Origin: Gluconacetobacter tumulisoli
Lineage (GTDB): Bacteria > Pseudomonadota > Alphaproteobacteria > Acetobacterales > Acetobacteraceae
Length of the DNA: 52,942 bases
NCBI RefSeq assembly: GCF_014174155.1
Contig: NZ_JABEQM010000021.1
Span: forward strand, 1-52,942
Direction: 5' to 3'
In this document: positions 19,340 through 28,255 of the stretch, in pieces
How the letters are laid out: every line of letters starts with the position of its first letter
Numbering within the stretch: the stretch's first letter is position 1
Position numbers and translations under genes: made by a program
Notes under the pieces: generated by a model
Database searches by the model: none
What the model was told of the DNA's origin: nothing
The model's input: the letters and a program-made list of their open reading frames with translations, nothing else

Positions 19340-21724
19340 ATGAGTGAGACGACGATGTGCGGGACGCCGACGGCGACCCCGCTGTCCGCGACCGAGATCG
19401 GGCTGTTCAACCGGTGGTGGCATGCCGCCAATTACCTGTCCGTGGGGCAGATCTACCTGATGGCCAATCCGCTGCTGCGCGAACCGCTGCGGCTGGAACA
19501 TACCAAGCCGCGCCTGCTGGGCCATTGGGGCACCACGCCGGGGCTGAATTTCCTTTATCTGCACCTCAACCGCATCATTCGCGCGCGCGACGCGAATGTG
19601 CTGTTCATCGCGGGCCCGGGCCACGGCGCGCCGGGGATCGTGGCCAGCACCTATCTGGAAGGGACATACAGCGAATATTTCCCCGCCGTTTCGCAGGATG
19701 AGGCCGGGCTTGGCCGGTTGCTGAAGCAGTTTTCCTTTCCGGGCGGGATTCCCAGCCATGCCGCCGCGACGACGCCCGGCTCGATCCACGAAGGTGGGGA
19801 ACTGGGCTATTCGCTGTCGCACGCCTATGGCGCCGCGTTCGACAATCCCGACCTGATCGTCGCCTGCGTCATCGGCGATGGCGAGGCCGAGACCGGGCCG
19901 TTGGCGACCTCGTGGCACGGCAACAAATTCCTCGACCCCCAGACCGACGGCGCGGTGCTGCCGATCCTGCACCTCAACGGCTACAAGATCGCGAACCCTA
20001 CGGTCCTGGCCCGCATTCCGCCCGCCGAGCTGACGGCGCTGCTGCGGGGATATGGCTACGACCCGATCTTCGTCGAAGGCCACGATCCCGACCCGATGCA
20101 CCAGAAGATGGCCGCCGCCATGGACATGGCGTTCGACCGGATCGCCGCGATCCAGAAGGCGGCGCGCGAAGGGGGGGACACCACCCGTCCGGTCTGGCCG
20201 ATGATCGTCCTGCGCAGCCCCAAGGGCTGGACCGGCCCCAAGGAGATCGACGGCCTGCGGACCGAGGGCTATTGGCGGTCGCATCAGGTGCCGTTCTCGG
20301 ACCTGACCAAGCCGGGACATCTGCAGGCGCTGGAAAGCTGGCTGCGCGGCTACCGGCCCGAGGAGCTGTTCGACGAAAGCGGCCGCCTGTTTCCCGACAT
20401 CGCGGCGCTGGCGCCCGTGGGCGACCGGCGGATGAGCGCCAATCCCCATGCCAATGGCGGGCAGCTGAAACGTCCGCTGAAGCTGCCGGACATCGGGGGA
20501 TACGCCGTGCAGGTGGCCTCGCCCGGCCATGATACGGCCGAGGGCACGCGCATTCTGGGAACGTGGCTGCGCGACGTGATGAAGGAAAACCTGCCGTCGC
20601 GCAATTTCCGCGTCCTGGCCCCGGACGAGAACAATTCGAACCGGCTGAACGCGGTGCTGGACGCCACCAACCGCGCCTGGAATGCCGAGACGCTGGACTA
20701 TGACGATCACCTGTCCCGCGACGGGCATGTCATGGAAATCCTGAGCGAGCATACCTGCCAGGGCTGGCTGGAAGGCTACCTGCTGACCGGGCGCCATGGT
20801 TTCATGTCCTGCTACGAGGCGTTCATCCACATCGTCGATTCGATGGTCAACCAGCATGCGAAATGGCTGAAGACGTCGCGCGAGGTGCCGTGGCGGCGGT
20901 CGATCGCGTCGCTGAACTACCTGCTGACGTCGCATGTCTGGCGGCAGGACCATAACGGGTTCAGCCACCAGGATCCGGGCTTCATCGACCATGTGATCAA
21001 CAAGAAGGCCGATATCGTCCGCGTCTACCTGCCGCCCGATGCCAATACCCTGCTGTGCACGGCGGCGCATTGCCTGCAAAGCTGGGACCGCATCAACGTC
21101 ATCGTCGCCGGCAAGCAGCCCGAGCCCCAGTGGCTGGACATGGATGCGGCCGTCCGCCATTGCAGTTCCGGCATCGGCATCTGGGAATGGGCCAGCAACG
21201 ACAAGGACGGCACGCCCGACGTGGTGATGGCCTGCGCCGGCGACGTGCCGACCATCGAAACCCTGGCCGCCGTCAAGCTGCTGCATGAGCATGTGCCGGA
21301 TCTGAAGATCCGCGTCATCAATGTGGTCGACCTGATGACGCTTGAATCCGCCAGCCAGCATCCGCACGGCCTGCCCGATTCCACGTTCGATGCGCTGTTC
21401 ACGCTGGAGACGCCGGTGATCTTCGCATTCCACGGCTATCCGCAGCTGATCCACAAGCTGATCTACCGGCGGACCAATGCCCGGAATTTCCACGTTCATG
21501 GCTTCCGCGAGGAAGGATCGACGACGACGCCGTTCGACATGGTGGTGCGCAACCATCTGGACCGCTTCCACCTGGTGTCGAACGTCATCGATCGCGTGCC
21601 GGGCCTGGCCACGCGCGCGGCCTATGCCAAGCAGGCGATCCGCGACAAGCTGGTCGATCACACGCGCTATATCGCCGAACATGGGCGGGACATGCCGGAA
21701 ATCGAGGAATGGCGCTGGTCCTGA
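19340..21724 (+). CDS. xfp: Phosphoketolase
   Basis: A 794-residue thiamine diphosphate-dependent enzyme cleaving xylulose 5-phosphate (and probably fructose 6-phosphate) to acetyl phosphate and an aldose phosphate. Visible signatures are [12 protein letters not shown], the [10 protein letters not shown] segment, GPGHGAPG, the TPP-binding [21 protein letters not shown] and [11 protein letters not shown]. Length matches the family. ATG at 19340 is preferred because it follows aaaggaccgaag; an in-frame codon at 19286 would overlap ackA. Context with ackA gives a bypass from pentose phosphate to acetate. The strong hairpin at 21741 follows the stop. Confidence 0.95.
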   Translation: MSETTMCGTPTATPLSATEIGLFNRWWHAANYLSVGQIYLMANPLLREPLRLEHTKPRLLGHWGTTPGLNFLYLHLNRIIRARDANVLFIAGPGHGAPGIVASTYLEGTYSEYFPAVSQDEAGLGRLLKQFSFPGGIPSHAAATTPGSIHEGGELGYSLSHAYGAAFDNPDLIVACVIGDGEAETGPLATSWHGNKFLDPQTDGAVLPILHLNGYKIANPTVLARIPPAELTALLRGYGYDPIFVEGHDPDPMHQKMAAAMDMAFDRIAAIQKAAREGGDTTRPVWPMIVLRSPKGWTGPKEIDGLRTEGYWRSHQVPFSDLTKPGHLQALESWLRGYRPEELFDESGRLFPDIAALAPVGDRRMSANPHANGGQLKRPLKLPDIGGYAVQVASPGHDTAEGTRILGTWLRDVMKENLPSRNFRVLAPDENNSNRLNAVLDATNRAWNAETLDYDDHLSRDGHVMEILSEHTCQGWLEGYLLTGRHGFMSCYEAFIHIVDSMVNQHAKWLKTSREVPWRRSIASLNYLLTSHVWRQDHNGFSHQDPGFIDHVINKKADIVRVYLPPDANTLLCTAAHCLQSWDRINVIVAGKQPEPQWLDMDAAVRHCSSGIGIWEWASNDKDGTPDVVMACAGDVPTIETLAAVKLLHEHVPDLKIRVINVVDLMTLESASQHPHGLPDSTFDALFTLETPVIFAFHGYPQLIHKLIYRRTNARNFHVHGFREEGSTTTPFDMVVRNHLDRFHLVSNVIDRVPGLATRAAYAKQAIRDKLVDHTRYIAEHGRDMPEIEEWRWS

Positions 21725-21740
21725 CGGGGACGACAGGGGG

Positions 21741-21766
21741 GGCGGGGCGCACTTTCGCGCCCCGCC
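21741..21766. terminator. Strong hairpin after xfp
   Basis: Perfect 10-bp stem ggcggggcgc / gcgccccgcc with the six-base loop actttc, 17 bases after the xfp stop and between convergent xfp and the outer membrane factor gene. No T-run follows, so it may work in either direction or with Rho. Confidence 0.6.
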
Positions 21767-21770
21767 TGGC

Positions 21771-21830
21771 CTGAATCGGGGTCCAGGGCCTCAGACTCTG
21801 GTAGGTTCGGGCAAAGCCCGAAAACCCTGC
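21771..21830. repeat. Dispersed hairpin repeat, module B
   Basis: Single module B copy (gaatcggggtccagggcctcag, then ttcgggcaaagcccgaa) in the convergent gap between xfp and the outer membrane factor. It lies 20 bases from the downstream gene's stop. Confidence 0.75.
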
Positions 21831-21849
21831 TCGGCAGTCCTTGCCGGCC

Positions 21850-23367
21850 CTACTGCTTCAGGGCGCGGGCCAGGACGTTCTGCGTTTCCAGCGACACCGG
21901 CAGGGCGGTGGCGGTGGCCGCGACGCCCTGCCAGCCGGCGCCCATGGCGGTGTACAGGTCGATGGCGTCCTGCAGCCGTTCCAGCCGGGCCACCGCCTCG
22001 GCGTTCTCGGCGGCCAGGGCCATGCGTTCCGTGGTCAGCACGTCCAGGAAGCCTACCAGTCCCGCGCTGTAAAGCCTGCGCGCCCGGTCGCTGGCCAGCG
22101 TGCTGTCCTCGGCCGCGCGGTGCAGCAGCTCGGTGTGCTCCACGTCGTCGTGCCACGCGGCCATCGCGTCCTCGACCTCGCGGAACGATTGCAGGACCGT
22201 CTGCCGATAGGTCAGGCGACTGGCCTCGGCCGCTGCCTGGGCGGCGCGGATCTGGCCGGTCAGCTTGCCGCCGTGCATCAGCGGCAGCGACGCCAGCATG
22301 AAGAACTGCCAGCTCAGCGCGCCGGCCTCGAACACCTGGTACATGGCCGACGCGTTGGGGTTGAAGTTCAGCGGAATGCTGAAATTCGGATACATCTGCG
22401 CGACCGCGACGCCGACGCGGGCCGTGGCCTCGGCATAGGCGCGTTCGGCGCGGCGGATGTCGGGCCGGTTGGCCAGTACGATGGAGGGCAGGGTCGCCGG
22501 GAAGTCCGGCACCTTGGGCAGGGGCTGGGCCACCTTCAGCTCGGCCTCGGTCGTGCCGGGCACCTGGCCCATCAGCACGTCGATGGCGTGGGTGATCTGC
22601 GCGATATGGGTGCGCAGAGGTTCGCGGGCCGCCATCTGGGAATCCAGCTCGGCCTTGGCCTGGGCGATCTGCAGGGTGTTGCCGATGCCTTCGAGGTACA
22701 GCCGGTTGGTCAGGTCATAGGCGTCCTGGGCCACACGGATGTTGCGGTTGGAGATATCCAGCCGCAACTGCGTGTCGCGCAGGACCATATAGTCGCTGAC
22801 CAGTGAGGACAGCATCGTCATCAGGACGGCGCGCCGGTCCTCGATCGTCTGTTCGACGGCATGTTCCTGGGCTTCGACGCTGCGGCGGATGCGGCCGAAG
22901 ACGTCGATCTGCCAGCTGGCGCTGACGCCGTACGACAGGTAGGACGCGCCGGGCCGGTTGGCCGGATTGCCCGGGCGCAGCGGCCAGTTGTCGATGTTCA
23001 GCGAATAGCGGCTGTCGCCGTTGGTGGTGTTCGCATCCACCTGTGGATACCAGGCCGACGCCTGGACGTCGCGCAGCGCGCGTTCGGCCAGGATCCGCTG
23101 GCCGGCGATCTGCAGGTCGTAATTGCCCGCGATCGCGCGATCGACCAGCTTGTCCAGTTCCGCATCATTGAAACGATGCCACCAATCCTTCATTTCGGCG
23201 TTGGTGCGTGCGATCTCGTCCGGGGTGGCCGGATGCTCGTCCTCGGCGAAGGCCGGGGGCAGCTTCATCCGGTCCGGCTGGTAGCGCGGCCCGACCGTGC
23301 ACCCCGCCAGGAACAGGGCGGAGGTCAGGAACAGGCCGGCCCTTCTGGGCATTGTCTTCATGGTCAT
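21850..23367 (-). CDS. Outer membrane efflux lipoprotein (NodT/OprM-type)
   Basis: A 505-residue TolC-like outer membrane factor of the NodT family. It has a lipoprotein signal: FLTSALFLAGC with the lipidated cysteine near residue 23. Two repeated outer-membrane efflux domains follow, with the characteristic DWWHRFNDAELDKLVDRA and the internal repeat around VFEAGALSWQFF. It would form the exit duct of the FUSC/HlyD pump encoded immediately upstream; the gap to the HlyD stop is 16 bases. The start is ATG 23367, with 23361 and 23352 as alternatives. Substrate unknown; AaeB-type systems export aromatic acids. Confidence 0.93.
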   Translation of the reverse strand: MTMKTMPRRAGLFLTSALFLAGCTVGPRYQPDRMKLPPAFAEDEHPATPDEIARTNAEMKDWWHRFNDAELDKLVDRAIAGNYDLQIAGQRILAERALRDVQASAWYPQVDANTTNGDSRYSLNIDNWPLRPGNPANRPGASYLSYGVSASWQIDVFGRIRRSVEAQEHAVEQTIEDRRAVLMTMLSSLVSDYMVLRDTQLRLDISNRNIRVAQDAYDLTNRLYLEGIGNTLQIAQAKAELDSQMAAREPLRTHIAQITHAIDVLMGQVPGTTEAELKVAQPLPKVPDFPATLPSIVLANRPDIRRAERAYAEATARVGVAVAQMYPNFSIPLNFNPNASAMYQVFEAGALSWQFFMLASLPLMHGGKLTGQIRAAQAAAEASRLTYRQTVLQSFREVEDAMAAWHDDVEHTELLHRAAEDSTLASDRARRLYSAGLVGFLDVLTTERMALAAENAEAVARLERLQDAIDLYTAMGAGWQGVAATATALPVSLETQNVLARALKQ

Positions 23368-23383
23368 GGGGATGCCGGGGGCC

Positions 23384-24295
23384 TTACAGATGGTCTTGCA
23401 GCCAGGTGGTCAGGCGTCCCCGCTGTCCCCGGGATTCGGGGCCGACGGTGACGGTGCAGGTCATGCCGGCGGCCAGCGTCACGCTGTCGGGCACGTGGTC
23501 GAGATGGACGCGGACGGGGATGCGCTGCGCCAGGCGGACCCAGGTGAAGATCGGGTTGACGTCCTGCAGGCCGAGGCGGTCGGGGGCGCCGTTCTGGTCG
23601 TTGATGCCGCGCGCGATGGAGACGACGTGGGCGGGGATGATCTGCTTGTAGCCCATCAGCTTGACGCGGGCGACGTCGCCGACATGCACGCCCCACATCT
23701 TGGTTTCCTCGAAATAGCCGTTGACCCAGTAGGAGTCGGCGTCGATGACCGCCAGCCGCGCCGCGCCGGCGGTCACGTAGTCGCCGACCCGCAGGTTCAG
23801 GTTGGTGACGTATCCGTTGACCGGGGAATAGAGGACCGAGCGCTGCAGGTTCAGCTTCGCCAGGTCCAGCGACGCGCGCGCCGCGTCGACGGCGGCGACC
23901 TGGGTCGCGACGTTCGAGTTGAAGACTTCCTGCTCTTCGGCCGAGACGATGCCGCCCAGGCCCATGCGGCGCTTGGCGTCGTTCTGCTTCAGCTTCAGGT
24001 CCTCCAGCGCGCCGTCCAGCCGGGCCTGAGCCTCGCGGATCGCCAGGCGGAAGCGCACGGGGTCGAGCACGAACAGCGGGTCGCCCTTATGGACGAACTG
24101 GTTGTCCACGACCGGCACCTGCACCACGGTGCCGGGGACTTCGGGCGCCACGTCGACGACATAGACGCGGACCCGGCCGTCGCGGGTCCACGGGGCGATC
24201 ATGTAGGTGTCCCAGAGGGTGATGCCCATGGCGATGGCCAGGGCCACCACGGTCAGGGTCAGGACCACGCGGATCAGGGTGCGCAGAAGGGGCAT
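23384..24295 (-). CDS. HlyD-family periplasmic adaptor (AaeA-like)
   Basis: A 303-residue membrane-fusion protein. A single transmembrane segment spans residues 5-27; the biotinyl-lipoyl half-motif VAPEVPGTVVQVPVVDNQ begins near 46; a coiled-coil hairpin with EAQARLDGALEDLKLKQ follows, then the closing lipoyl strand LYSPVNGYVTNLNLRVGDYV and a beta-barrel region. It links the inner-membrane FUSC pump to the outer membrane factor. Length and order match AaeA/EmrA-like adaptors of the aromatic carboxylic acid efflux family. It starts 33 bases after the DUF1656 gene. Confidence 0.92.
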   Translation of the reverse strand: MPLLRTLIRVVLTLTVVALAIAMGITLWDTYMIAPWTRDGRVRVYVVDVAPEVPGTVVQVPVVDNQFVHKGDPLFVLDPVRFRLAIREAQARLDGALEDLKLKQNDAKRRMGLGGIVSAEEQEVFNSNVATQVAAVDAARASLDLAKLNLQRSVLYSPVNGYVTNLNLRVGDYVTAGAARLAVIDADSYWVNGYFEETKMWGVHVGDVARVKLMGYKQIIPAHVVSIARGINDQNGAPDRLGLQDVNPIFTWVRLAQRIPVRVHLDHVPDSVTLAAGMTCTVTVGPESRGQRGRLTTWLQDHL

Positions 24296-24328
24296 TGGGG
24301 ATTCTCGAACCTTCCTGGGGGCAGCAGT

Positions 24329-24523
24329 TCAGACGTAGAGGATCAGCAGGCAGAGGACACAGACGTACAGGGCGACCTCGAACAGCGCGAGGTGCCAGAA
24401 CCATTTCATGATGCCGCTCCACCACAGCACGAAGCGGATCAGCATGGTCACGGGCAGGGCCGCGATCGCGTAGACGACGATCGGGGCCATGAAGACACCG
24501 AAGAAATTGAACTCGGTCAGCAT
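24329..24523 (-). CDS. DUF1656 small membrane protein (AaeX/YtcA-like)
   Basis: A 64-residue protein with two hydrophobic segments, near residues 9-32 and 42-62, separated by WWSGIMKWFWH. It belongs to the DUF1656 family that is almost always found between a FUSC permease and an HlyD adaptor. The ATG at 24523 shares one base with the FUSC stop; a GTG one codon earlier (24526) is also possible. Its function in the pump is not known, although its conservation suggests an accessory inner-membrane subunit. Confidence 0.88.
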   Translation of the reverse strand: MLTEFNFFGVFMAPIVVYAIAALPVTMLIRFVLWWSGIMKWFWHLALFEVALYVCVLCLLILYV

Positions 24524-26751
24524 CACGCGGCTTTCATTCCGAACAGGTTCGTTCCGGGGGGGACGGCCAGGGTCAGCCTGTTATTGGCGCCAGGCATGTT
24601 GGCTGACAATTGCAGCGGTCCATTCGCATGGAAGAATCCCGGAATCGCATCCAGCAGCAGCGACGCCTGTTCGAGGCACGCGGCAATCCGGCGCGTGGGC
24701 ATGTGCGAGGCCGCGTGCCGTCCCTCGACATGTGTCATGATCACCTGCGCGGTTTCGCGCAGGGTCGTCGCGGTCAGGTTCGGGCGGCTGCGCAGGTGCC
24801 GGAAGGCGGCCAGGGCCGCGCGGGCGCGGACGCGATCGTCCTCGTGCACCGCCGGGTCCAGCACCAGGCGGCGCAGGCGCGCGATCACCCGGCCCAGCGA
24901 TACGGCGATGAAGGCCGCATCCGTGACCTCGTACACGCGGCGTGGTGGCGCGACGAGCGAGAATCGCTGGATCATGCGCAGGATTTTCTGCATCTGCAGG
25001 TTTTCCCACACCATCCAGTCCACCCGCCGGTGGATGGGCCGGCACGCCAGGCGTTCGGTTGCGCGGGTGATCGACATCACCAGCCGCCCGGTATCCAGCC
25101 GGTGGTCGGCCGGCAGGATCACCCTGAACACCAGGGCCAGTCCGATCAGGGCGATCAGGTACGACAGCCACAGATTCATCAGCGAGATGTCGTCATAGGA
25201 AATCGGGTTGCGGATCTGCACCATCGCGTTGAAGAACACCGCGTAGCCGAAGCCGCGCATGGCGTGGCGCGGATGGAACTGGATCCAGATGCCCGGCAGC
25301 AGGCAGATCGACAGCGACAGCCACAGCAGCGGGTATCCGTCGATCCGCGGCAGCATGTAGGTCTGGCAGATGAAGGCCGCGGGGATCGCGGCCAGCGTGC
25401 CGCTGGCGAACAGGGCGCTGGCCCGGGATGCCAGCGGGCTGGTCGCCAGCAGGCACGAGGCCGGGATCAGGTAGGTCAGCATCGTGGCGCCGTTCGACCA
25501 GCGGAAGACGTACCAGACCAGGCAGCCCAGCAACGTCACGCACGCCCCGCGCGCGCCGTTGCGCAGGGCTGCCGGCCAGTCGAAATACACCTTCAGCGGC
25601 AGGCGCCGCACGCGGTGCTGGGGTCCCACGAAATCGTCCAGCGCGGCGCGCAGCTGGTCGAGAATGTCGCGCTCGTTGTCGATGAACGCGATCGTCGGCA
25701 GGTCGTGCGTCTGCTCGGTCAGTTCGTCCAGGCGGGCGATGGCGGCGGCGATCCGCGCGCGCATGTCGCCCGGATCGTCCAGATGCAGGTTCTCGGGTGG
25801 GGTGGCGGCGAACGTCGCCATCACCGTCTGCACGATCTGGCGCGCCTCGGCGGAATGCGGGGTGTCGGGCGGCACGTCCTCCCAGATCGGGTGATGCGTG
25901 CTCAGCAATCCCAGCAGGCGGGCGACGCCGGCGTGCAGGCCGCGGGCGCGACGGCCGATCGCGAAATTGTCGGCGGCCGCATATTCGATCGCCTCGACCA
26001 GCGCATTGGCCTGAGACAGAAGGCGCGCGCGTTCGTCGTAGCTGGTCACCGTCATCGCCCGGAACGACAGCGGCTGGCCACTGTCGTCGGGCATCGGCGT
26101 GGCGCCGGCGATCGCGCCTTCGAGGTCGGCGGGGTGGGAAAACCGCGCGGTGATGTTGCGCAGGGTCTGGTCCACCTGCCGCAGGATTCGCTCCGGCCGG
26201 CTGATGGACGTGACCAGGAAGACCACCGCCGTGCAGATGATGCCCACCGTCACCGCCGACAGGCGGGACATCGCGGCCATGAAGATATGGTCGGGGTCGC
26301 TGAAGGCGGAGACCGAAATCAGCACGATCGTATAGCCCGTCAGCACGGCGGCATACGCCTTGAAGAAGCGCAGCAGCGTCGACACGCAGCAGGCGATCCC
26401 GATGATCAGCGACAGGCCGAGGAAATAGAGCAGCGGCGATTGCGGGAACAGCGCCATCAGGATGACGGCGCTGGCCGCCCCGACCACCGTGCCGAAGATG
26501 CGCCAGAAGCTCTTGGACACCATGGCGCCGACGACCGGATTGGCGACGATCAGGACCGTCGTCACCGACGACATCGGCGTCTGGAGCTGGAAATAGAACG
26601 ACAGGAACAGCGCCAGCCCGACGGCCAGCAGCGCCCGCGCCGCATAGGCCGCCGTCGGCCTGACCGTCTTCCATTCCGGAAAGGCGAAGGTGCCGAAGCG
26701 GGCCAGGGGGATCGACAGGGACCATGCGCCGCTCGGCGGGATCAGCCGCAT
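24523..26751 (-). CDS. FUSC-family inner-membrane efflux protein (AaeB-like)
   Basis: A 742-residue fusaric acid resistance/AaeB-type transporter. The layout is the family one: an N-terminal block of hydrophobic helices, roughly residues 30-190, then a soluble region of about 220 residues, then a second helical block near 390-520 and a cytosolic tail. The segment TPMSSVTTVLIVANPVVGAMVSK near residue 59 is typical. It probably exports aromatic acids or similar toxic weak acids, through the adaptor and outer membrane factor downstream. It overlaps the end of the marR-type regulator gene by 10 bases, so regulator and pump are co-transcribed. Confidence 0.92.
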   Translation of the reverse strand: MRLIPPSGAWSLSIPLARFGTFAFPEWKTVRPTAAYAARALLAVGLALFLSFYFQLQTPMSSVTTVLIVANPVVGAMVSKSFWRIFGTVVGAASAVILMALFPQSPLLYFLGLSLIIGIACCVSTLLRFFKAYAAVLTGYTIVLISVSAFSDPDHIFMAAMSRLSAVTVGIICTAVVFLVTSISRPERILRQVDQTLRNITARFSHPADLEGAIAGATPMPDDSGQPLSFRAMTVTSYDERARLLSQANALVEAIEYAAADNFAIGRRARGLHAGVARLLGLLSTHHPIWEDVPPDTPHSAEARQIVQTVMATFAATPPENLHLDDPGDMRARIAAAIARLDELTEQTHDLPTIAFIDNERDILDQLRAALDDFVGPQHRVRRLPLKVYFDWPAALRNGARGACVTLLGCLVWYVFRWSNGATMLTYLIPASCLLATSPLASRASALFASGTLAAIPAAFICQTYMLPRIDGYPLLWLSLSICLLPGIWIQFHPRHAMRGFGYAVFFNAMVQIRNPISYDDISLMNLWLSYLIALIGLALVFRVILPADHRLDTGRLVMSITRATERLACRPIHRRVDWMVWENLQMQKILRMIQRFSLVAPPRRVYEVTDAAFIAVSLGRVIARLRRLVLDPAVHEDDRVRARAALAAFRHLRSRPNLTATTLRETAQVIMTHVEGRHAASHMPTRRIAACLEQASLLLDAIPGFFHANGPLQLSANMPGANNRLTLAVPPGTNLFGMKAA

Positions 26752-27257
26752 GGCAGGACCGCCACTGTGTCGGGGGCCACGCTCTCGGCGACCGGCGTCG
26801 TCCCGGCGTCGCGAGGGGTGCCCAGCGCGCTTTCGATCCGGTCGAAGATCGCGTAGCAGGCCTGCAGTTCGCCGGTCGAGACGTCACGCAGCAGGCGGGC
26901 CGATACGGAATCGGCCGTCTGGCGCACCTGGTGCTCGATCCTCTGGCCGCCGGGGCTCAGCCGCACCAGGTTCGAGCGGCGGTCTTCCTTGTCGCGGGTG
27001 CGCACGATCAGGTCCCGGCGTTCCAGCACGTCCAGCAGGCGGGCCAGGGACGGGGCCTCGATCCCCAGCGCGCGGGCCAGGTCGCTCTGCCGGACGGGCG
27101 GCGGCAGCTGGCCCAGGTACAGGATGGGGCGCCACGTGGCCTCGGTCAGGCCGAAATCCCGCAGGTCATGATCGATCTGGCGTCGCCAGGCGGCCCCCAG
27201 ATGGGCCAGGCGACGTCCAAAGGATCGTTCCCGCGCGCTCCGCTCGGTCTCGGCCAT
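26742..27257 (-). CDS. MarR-family transcriptional regulator
   Basis: A 171-residue winged-helix regulator. The HTH lies in RQSDLARALGIEAPSLARLLDVLE (about residues 56-79), and the wing RDKEDRRSNLVRLS matches the MarR DR-x-R signature. It is the first gene of the efflux operon and overlaps the FUSC gene, the usual arrangement for a repressor that senses the exported compound. A palindrome 31 bases upstream of its start is a candidate operator. The ligand is unknown; phenolic or aromatic acids are the typical inducers for such neighbours. Confidence 0.92.
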   Translation of the reverse strand: MAETERSARERSFGRRLAHLGAAWRRQIDHDLRDFGLTEATWRPILYLGQLPPPVRQSDLARALGIEAPSLARLLDVLERRDLIVRTRDKEDRRSNLVRLSPGGQRIEHQVRQTADSVSARLLRDVSTGELQACYAIFDRIESALGTPRDAGTTPVAESVAPDTVAVLPCG

Positions 27258-27287
27258 CCGTTTCTGCTACCCGGTTTCCCAATTGAT

Positions 27288-27312
27288 GAGCACACAAATC
27301 GTTCGCGTGCTC
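27288..27312. promoter_or_regulatory. Candidate MarR operator
   Basis: Perfect inverted repeat GAGCAC-N13-GTGCTC, with flanking TGAT and ATCA extending it imperfectly. It lies 31 bases upstream of the marR-type start codon, where autorepression would be expected, and in the 166-base gap before the holin-like gene. Confidence 0.5.
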
Positions 27313-27423
27313 ACGATCATAGTCCGGGGGCACGTTTCCAGAAATGCCGGACGGGAGCCAATGCAATTTCAGCATGGATACCTTCCGGCAATGCCATCCC
27401 TCCGGTTCCGGAAGGGGAAGGGC

Positions 27424-27864
27424 TCAGACCTGGCCCTTCCGGCCGAAGGCCGACCGCACGACATGCCAGATCGCCCGGCCGGCCTGGCGGCCGACCGGAC
27501 CCGCGACGGCGGTGGTGACCGCCGTCAGGGCCACGGCCTGGCGCAACTCGTTGATCGCGTGATCCCGTTCGAAGCGCGCGCGGATTTCCTGCGGCGTCAT
27601 GATGGACCGACGGCCCAGCAGCAGGAACAGCAGGGCGACCAGGGCGTCGGCGGCGAAGACCAGGATTGCCGCCCCCAGGACGCTGAAGCCCAGCGTCTGG
27701 TAGGCGAAGGCCCACAGCAGCGCATGGCCGGACAGGATGGCCAGCAGGCCGAATATCCCTGCGATGACCAGGAAAGCCGCCTGCCGGCCTATGCGGATGG
27801 CCATCTGCCGGCGGACGGTCAGTTCCGCCTGCACGGTGGCCTTGCCAAGTTCGGCTATTCTCAT
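27424..27864 (-). CDS. Holin-like/YqjE-type membrane protein
   Basis: A 146-residue protein with two hydrophobic segments, near residues 28-50 and 58-82, joined by a short loop, with an arginine-rich tail after MTPQEIRARFERDHAINEL. This resembles proteins annotated as phage holin III superfamily or YqjE, which in enterobacteria follow the DUF883 gene yqjD. The DUF883 gene lies 39 bases upstream here and supports that reading. Despite the name there is no phage context. Its role is unknown; YqjD relatives bind ribosomes at the membrane in stationary phase, and this may be a partner. Confidence 0.7.
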   Translation of the reverse strand: MRIAELGKATVQAELTVRRQMAIRIGRQAAFLVIAGIFGLLAILSGHALLWAFAYQTLGFSVLGAAILVFAADALVALLFLLLGRRSIMTPQEIRARFERDHAINELRQAVALTAVTTAVAGPVGRQAGRAIWHVVRSAFGRKGQV

Positions 27865-27903
27865 GGTCCTCGCTTCGTCCCTCTGCTGTGTTGGGCGGAC
27901 GAC

Positions 27904-28182
27904 CTACCGGCGCATGCGCCCGACCAGATAGCCCACCGCGGCGAAGATGGCGATGGCGATCAGCGGCTTCGCGCGCACGCGGCTGGTGACGTCCTGAACC
28001 TGATGATCGGTCAGTTCGCGCGCATTGGCAACGACGTGCTCCGCCCTGTCGGCCGCATCGGCCAGCACCGGGGTCACGTGCTCGTTCATCAACCGTTCCA
28101 CCTGCGACTTCAGCGACAGCAGTTCGTCGTGGGTCGCCTTCAGGGCTTCCTGGGTCGGTTTCTTGGTCTTGCAGCCGAACAT
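27904..28182 (-). CDS. DUF883 (ElaB/YqjD-like) C-tail-anchored protein
   Basis: A 92-residue protein. Residues 8-72 are an amphipathic helix likely to form a coiled coil (LSLKSQVERLMNEHVTPVL and similar heptads), and the C-terminus AIAIFAAVGYLVGRMRR is a single membrane anchor with the GxxxGR-type ending of the ElaB/YqjD/DUF883 family. Family members associate with ribosomes and the inner membrane in stationary phase. It is divergent from the ABC-like operon, with 73 bases between starts, and upstream of the holin-like gene. Confidence 0.88.
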   Translation of the reverse strand: MFGCKTKKPTQEALKATHDELLSLKSQVERLMNEHVTPVLADAADRAEHVVANARELTDHQVQDVTSRVRAKPLIAIAIFAAVGYLVGRMRR

Positions 28183-28255
28183 GGGTCGTCTCCCTCGATG
28201 TGGATGTGTACATTGTTACCAACGCCTCGTCCGTTCGTCAGGTTTCGGTTCTTGC

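Noticed and set aside
27424-27864. Prophage remnant because of the holin-like protein
   Set aside because: No other phage genes are nearby, and the DUF883 neighbour points to a YqjD/YqjE-type pair.
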